Positions 6,149 to 8,842 of a DNA stretch of 8,842 bases are shown here, in pieces. The position numbers and the translations under genes are program-made. The DNA lies in NCBI GenBank assembly GCA_016213865.1, contig JACQZL010000018.1:1-8842 (forward strand). The letters are read 5' to 3'. The DNA is from Candidatus Rifleibacteriota bacterium (GTDB lineage Bacteria; UBP17; UBA6191; JACPRK01). The notes below the pieces were generated by a model. It made no database searches and was not told the origin of the DNA. It saw nothing but the letters and a program-made list of their open reading frames with translations. How positions within the stretch are numbered: position 1 is the first letter of the stretch; the number at the start of each line of letters is the position of its first letter.

Positions 6149-6742
6149 CTATCGCCCCCCGATCACGATAGGGTGCAGGTCGAGGAGCTTCACCCAGAAG
6201 GCGTTGAGAGGAAGTCCCACCACCAGCAACGTGATGATCCCGGCCGCGACGTCGTCGGCAACGACCCCCCACCCCGACGGCAGTTGCTCGAGCTGCTTGA
6301 GCGGGAACGGCTTCACGATGTCCAGGATTCGAAACAGCACGAAGACCAGGAGGACCAGGCGCCACTCGTTCTGGTACGTGTTGGGCGTCAGGAACGACGC
6401 GGCGATGAAGAACCCCACCATCTCGTCGATGACGATCGTGTCAGCGTCGCCCTTGTTGTACACGCGTTCGGCCAGCGTCGCCACGCCCACCGCGACGAGC
6501 GCCATCGCCGCCAGCACGCCCAACTTGGCCAGAGGGTTGATGGGCAGCCGGTTGAAGTAGTACCAGATGACCACGGCCAGGACGGAGCCGCAGGTCCCGG
6601 GCGCGATGGGGACATAACCCGTGTAGAGCCCGGACGCCAGCATTTTGACCCAGAACTCCACGAAGACGGGGAGCTTTTCGACCTCCGGCTTCTTGGGAGG
6701 GGTCCGCGGTCTATAGCCGAACGGGCTGAACGGTTCGGGCAT
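6149..6742 (-). CDS. pgpA: Phosphatidylglycerophosphatase A
   Basis: A 197-aa integral membrane enzyme that removes the terminal phosphate from phosphatidylglycerol phosphate to give phosphatidylglycerol, the step after PgsA. Family motifs are all present: YVPIAPGTCGS (43-53), the acidic IDEMVG (105-110), FRILDIVKP (137-145) and GVVADDVAAG (159-168). Hydrophobic helices lie at about 53-63, 73-90, 108-119 and 128-142, with another at 166-180. The Pro-rich N-terminal extension of about 33 residues is longer than in most PgpA proteins. The ATG at 6742 is supported by a GAGG (6747-6750) four bases upstream that overlaps the TGA stop of pgsA, a sign of translational coupling. The response regulator starts 5 nt after its stop. 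Confidence 0.94.
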   Translation of the reverse strand: MPEPFSPFGYRPRTPPKKPEVEKLPVFVEFWVKMLASGLYTGYVPIAPGTCGSVLAVVIWYYFNRLPINPLAKLGVLAAMALVAVGVATLAERVYNKGDADTIVIDEMVGFFIAASFLTPNTYQNEWRLVLLVFVLFRILDIVKPFPLKQLEQLPSGWGVVADDVAAGIITLLVVGLPLNAFWVKLLDLHPIVIGGR

Positions 6743-6748
6743 CGCGCC

Positions 6749-7375
6749 TCACTCGAGGTGGCGCCAGTACAGGACGAAGTACTCGGCGCCCGTAATCAGG
6801 GTGAACACCAGGGCCACGTAGGTCGTGAAATCCGCTATCTGGGCATAGTACAGCATCGAGATCCACGGCACCGACATCTTGCCGCTGAGGACCAGGACCT
6901 GCAAGTCCATCGGGATCATGATGGCGACCGCGGCACTGATCTGGAAGATGGTCTTGAACTTCGCCCAGTCGGTCGGCGTCATCACCATCCCCTGCCCCAC
7001 CAGGAGTAGCCGCAGCCCCAGGACTGCGAACTCCCGGAACAGGATCAGCACGACGATCCACGCGGGGACGCGACCGAGCTCGACGAACGAGACGAAGAGC
7101 GCCGTCACCAGCAGCTTGTCCGCAACCGGGTCCGAGAACTTCCCGAAAGTCGAAACCGTCTTCATCGCGCGCGCCACGATGCCGTCGTAGACGTCGGTCA
7201 GTCCCGCGACGAGGGTGAGGAAGATGGCGACGACCTTCCCCCAGTCGCCGGCCAGACCTGGCGGCCCCGAATCGGCCACCAGCAACGCCACCAGGAAGGG
7301 CGCCGCGAAGATCCGGAACAGGGTCAGGCAATTGGCCAGGTTCAGAGCAATGCCCTTGCGATCAGGCGCGTCCAA
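6749..7375 (-). CDS. pgsA: CDP-diacylglycerol-glycerol-3-phosphate 3-phosphatidyltransferase
   Basis: A membrane enzyme that joins CDP-diacylglycerol and glycerol 3-phosphate to make phosphatidylglycerol phosphate, the committed step to phosphatidylglycerol and cardiolipin. From the chosen start it is 208 aa. It carries the full CDP-alcohol phosphotransferase signature: D61-x2-D64-G-x2-A-R-x8-G78-x3-D82-x3-D86. Several hydrophobic helices follow. The frame extends to a GTG at 7429, but a TTG at 7375 with a perfect GGAGG at 7384-7388 (8-nt spacing) is better. It places the conserved NLANCLTLFRI segment at residues 12-22, near the N-terminus as in other PgsA proteins, and cuts the overlap with rimO from 68 to 14 bp. 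If the GTG were used, the product would be 226 aa. Its product feeds the adjacent PgpA. Confidence 0.94.
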   Translation of the reverse strand: MDAPDRKGIALNLANCLTLFRIFAAPFLVALLVADSGPPGLAGDWGKVVAIFLTLVAGLTDVYDGIVARAMKTVSTFGKFSDPVADKLLVTALFVSFVELGRVPAWIVVLILFREFAVLGLRLLLVGQGMVMTPTDWAKFKTIFQISAAVAIMIPMDLQVLVLSGKMSVPWISMLYYAQIADFTTYVALVFTLITGAEYFVLYWRHLE

Positions 7376-8786
7376 GCGTCTCGCCTCCGGTCGTTCGAAG
7401 CATCCCCACAGCCTTGTCCGGCACGACACCGGGACCCCTCGTGGAGACGGACGCCGTGCCGCCGGCCGCCAGTCGTCCCCGGAAATCGAATCCGGTCTCC
7501 TCTTCGAGGATCAGCCGCGTCAGTCGGCCCGGCCCCACGTCCGGAGAGGCGGTGACGTAGACGTAGCCGTCGACCTCGGGCGCCATCTGGGCGGTCCGAC
7601 AAGCGGCCAGCCCCTCGTCCAGCTCGACCACCAAGGCCTGCTGCGCCTGACCCAACCGGAACGGGGTCAGGTCGCGGCACTCGGCCGCCAGCTCCCGGAG
7701 CCGTTCCGCACGCCGGGCGGCGACCTTCGAGGAGACTTGAGCCTGTTGCAGGAAAGCGGGTGTGCCTTCTTCGGGCGAATACTCGAAGACGCCGACCCAC
7801 TGGAATCGGGCTTCCCGCACGAAGTCGCAGAGCGAGCGGAAGTGGGCCTCGGTCTCGCCGGGATGGCCGACGAGGAACGTCGTTCGCACCGCGACCCCCG
7901 GCCATCGCTCCCGGATCGTCTCGAGGTGGCGCAGGTAGCGACCGCCGTCGCCGGGCCGGCACATCCGCTGGAGCACTTCTCGATGGGAGTGCTGCAGCGG
8001 CATGTCGAGGTACGGGACGAACCGCGGGTTGGAGGCCAGGTAGTCCAGGTGCTCTTCCCGCAGGCCGAACGGGAACATGTAGAGCAGCCGCATCCAGGCC
8101 ACTTCCTCGACCTCTCCGAGGGCCGTGAGGAGGTCGAGGAGCTCGTTGCCGTTGCCGAGGTCCTTGCCGTAGGAGGCCGGATCCTGGGCCACCAGGTTCA
8201 GCTCCTGAACCCTGAGCCGCGTGGCCAGGTCCCGGGCCTCGGCGGCGAGCTCGGCAATCGGCCGGCTTCGCATGGGGCCCTTGATGGCTGGAATCGCGCA
8301 GAAGCTGCAGGGTCTGTCGCATCCCTCCGAGACATTCAGGTACGCCATGCCGGGCTCGTTGAGCAGGAACGGGCGACCGTTCGCCAGGCCGTCGCGCCGG
8401 GGCCGCCCGGGCTCGAACCCCAGCCGCTGGACCAGTTCGCGCACGGCTTGGGGAGACGGGCTGTCCAGCCAACCGTCGACCTCCGGGAGCTCTTTGGCGA
8501 GGTCCTGGCGGTAACGTTCGAAGAGGCAACCACCGACGATGACGCGGAGCTCGGGTCTCTCCTTCTTGAGCTGCAGGTACTGCAGGATGGTGTCGACCGA
8601 CTCGGTGCGCGCGGCCTCGATGAAGCCGCAGGTGAAGATGAGGACGAGGTCGGACGACAGCGGGTCGCTCGTGTAGATGCAGCCCGAACCCATGAACGAG
8701 CGCGCCATGCATTCGGCGTCGACCTGGTTCTTGGGACAGCCCAGGCTGACGACGGAGAGGGTGGGTTTCGAGGACCTGCGAGGCAT
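7362..8786 (-). CDS. rimO: Ribosomal protein S12 methylthiotransferase RimO
   Basis: A radical-SAM enzyme that methylthiolates a conserved Asp of ribosomal protein S12, with 474 aa from the chosen start. The N-terminal UPF0004 domain opens with SLGCPKNQVD (14-23) and has three cluster cysteines, C17, C53 and C87. The radical-SAM motif CDRPCSFC gives C156, C160 and C163. The context AIPAIKGPMRSRP, together with YLDMPLQH (259-266), points to RimO rather than MiaB. A C-terminal TRAM-like region (about 380-440) has RTAQMAPEVDG, followed by a tail of about 35 residues without clear family match. The frame continues to an ATG at 8825, but that codon overlaps a TATAAT promoter box. The ATG at 8786 puts SLGCPKN at the usual distance from the N-terminus. 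It is the first gene of the rimO-pgsA-pgpA-regulator operon. Confidence 0.96.
   Translation of the reverse strand: MPRRSSKPTLSVVSLGCPKNQVDAECMARSFMGSGCIYTSDPLSSDLVLIFTCGFIEAARTESVDTILQYLQLKKERPELRVIVGGCLFERYRQDLAKELPEVDGWLDSPSPQAVRELVQRLGFEPGRPRRDGLANGRPFLLNEPGMAYLNVSEGCDRPCSFCAIPAIKGPMRSRPIAELAAEARDLATRLRVQELNLVAQDPASYGKDLGNGNELLDLLTALGEVEEVAWMRLLYMFPFGLREEHLDYLASNPRFVPYLDMPLQHSHREVLQRMCRPGDGGRYLRHLETIRERWPGVAVRTTFLVGHPGETEAHFRSLCDFVREARFQWVGVFEYSPEEGTPAFLQQAQVSSKVAARRAERLRELAAECRDLTPFRLGQAQQALVVELDEGLAACRTAQMAPEVDGYVYVTASPDVGPGRLTRLILEEETGFDFRGRLAAGGTASVSTRGPGVVPDKAVGMLRTTGGETLGRA
7384..7388 (-). promoter_or_regulatory. Ribosome binding site for pgsA that decides a TTG start
   Basis: On the minus strand GGAGG lies 8 nt before the TTG at 7375-7373. 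It is the best Shine-Dalgarno sequence near the 5' end of pgsA and lies inside the last codons of rimO. A weaker GAGGGG precedes the alternative GTG at 7429, so the choice is likely but not certain. Confidence 0.65.
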
Positions 8787-8823
8787 GCGAAAAACCGCGG
8801 CCGTCAAGAGGCCGAGAGGCCGC

Positions 8824-8829
8824 ATTATA
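8824..8829 (-). promoter_or_regulatory. -10 box of the rimO operon promoter
   Basis: The minus strand has a perfect TATAAT in otherwise GC-rich sequence, 37 nt before the rimO ATG at 8786. Transcription would start near 8815. The -35 box would fall at about 8847-8852, beyond the window, so it cannot be checked. The predicted leader carries an inverted repeat, GCGGCC (8797-8802)/GGCCGC (8818-8823), and a tandem GAGGCCGA/GAGGCCG (8808-8822), both of unknown meaning. Confidence 0.6.
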
Positions 8830-8842
8830 GCGCGGCGCGGCA

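Noticed and set aside
6144..6365. N-terminal extension of the response regulator upstream of 6143
   Set aside because: It overlaps the C-terminal part of pgpA, including the conserved DDVAAG region. Its composition is Arg/Gly/Ala-rich, and the ATG at 6143 directly precedes the receiver fold.
5220..6560. Plus-strand frame of 446 codons crossing the TPR gene end, the convergent spacer, the regulator and pgpA
   Set aside because: It overlaps three well-supported genes and the tandem-repeat spacer, and its composition is that of a reverse-strand shadow.
7342..8712. Minus-strand frame of 456 codons within rimO
   Set aside because: It is the same strand in a different frame. The product is Arg/Pro/Ala/Gly-rich without motifs, while the rimO frame has all six cluster cysteines.

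Overview
The window is GC-rich bacterial chromosome, about two-thirds G+C by eye, with tightly packed genes and strong G/C third-position bias. There are no rRNA or tRNA genes, no CRISPR array and no intact mobile element. The gene set (RimO, PgsA, PgpA, an NtrB/NtrC-like sigma-54 pair, a secreted DUF4159 protein) indicates a diderm-type bacterium. A high-GC uncultivated soil or subsurface lineage such as Rokubacteria/Methylomirabilota, a deltaproteobacterial group or Acidobacteriota would fit, but no marker here settles it.

Layout. Bases 1-287 hold no gene. They carry GC-rich inverted repeats, a degenerate repeat of about 19 nt in three copies, and a very strong hairpin abutting the stop codon of the first gene. 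From 288 to 4960, four minus-strand genes form a probable operon, transcribed in the order PAS sensor histidine kinase, secreted DUF4159 protein, phosphomannomutase/phosphoglucomutase, NtrC-type sigma-54 activator. A short divergent spacer (4961-5046) separates the kinase from a small plus-strand TPR protein (5047-5394). A convergent spacer (5395-5540) with an 8-bp tandem repeat follows. From 5541 to 8786 a second minus-strand operon runs in the order rimO, pgsA, pgpA, response regulator. Its genes overlap or lie 5-6 nt apart, and a perfect TATAAT box sits just upstream of rimO at the window edge.

How the genes may work together. PgsA and PgpA catalyse consecutive steps of phosphatidylglycerol synthesis, and RimO modifies ribosomal protein S12. 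The rimO-pgsA(-pgpA) neighbourhood is familiar from many bacteria, but the last gene here is a response regulator rather than the cinA/recA often found nearby. In the left operon the soluble kinase probably phosphorylates the sigma-54 activator. The two genes between them suggest a link to envelope polysaccharide or cell-surface function (inference).

The most unusual item is the response regulator at 5541-6143. Its receiver domain is intact, but it is fused to a C-terminal segment that looks like a histidine-kinase dimerisation domain in which the phospho-accepting His is Ala, and there is no ATPase domain. Other points of note are the split kinase/regulator pair, the TTG start of pgsA, a promoter that removes the upstream rimO start, and the repeats at the left edge. 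No clearly new defence or mobile system is visible.
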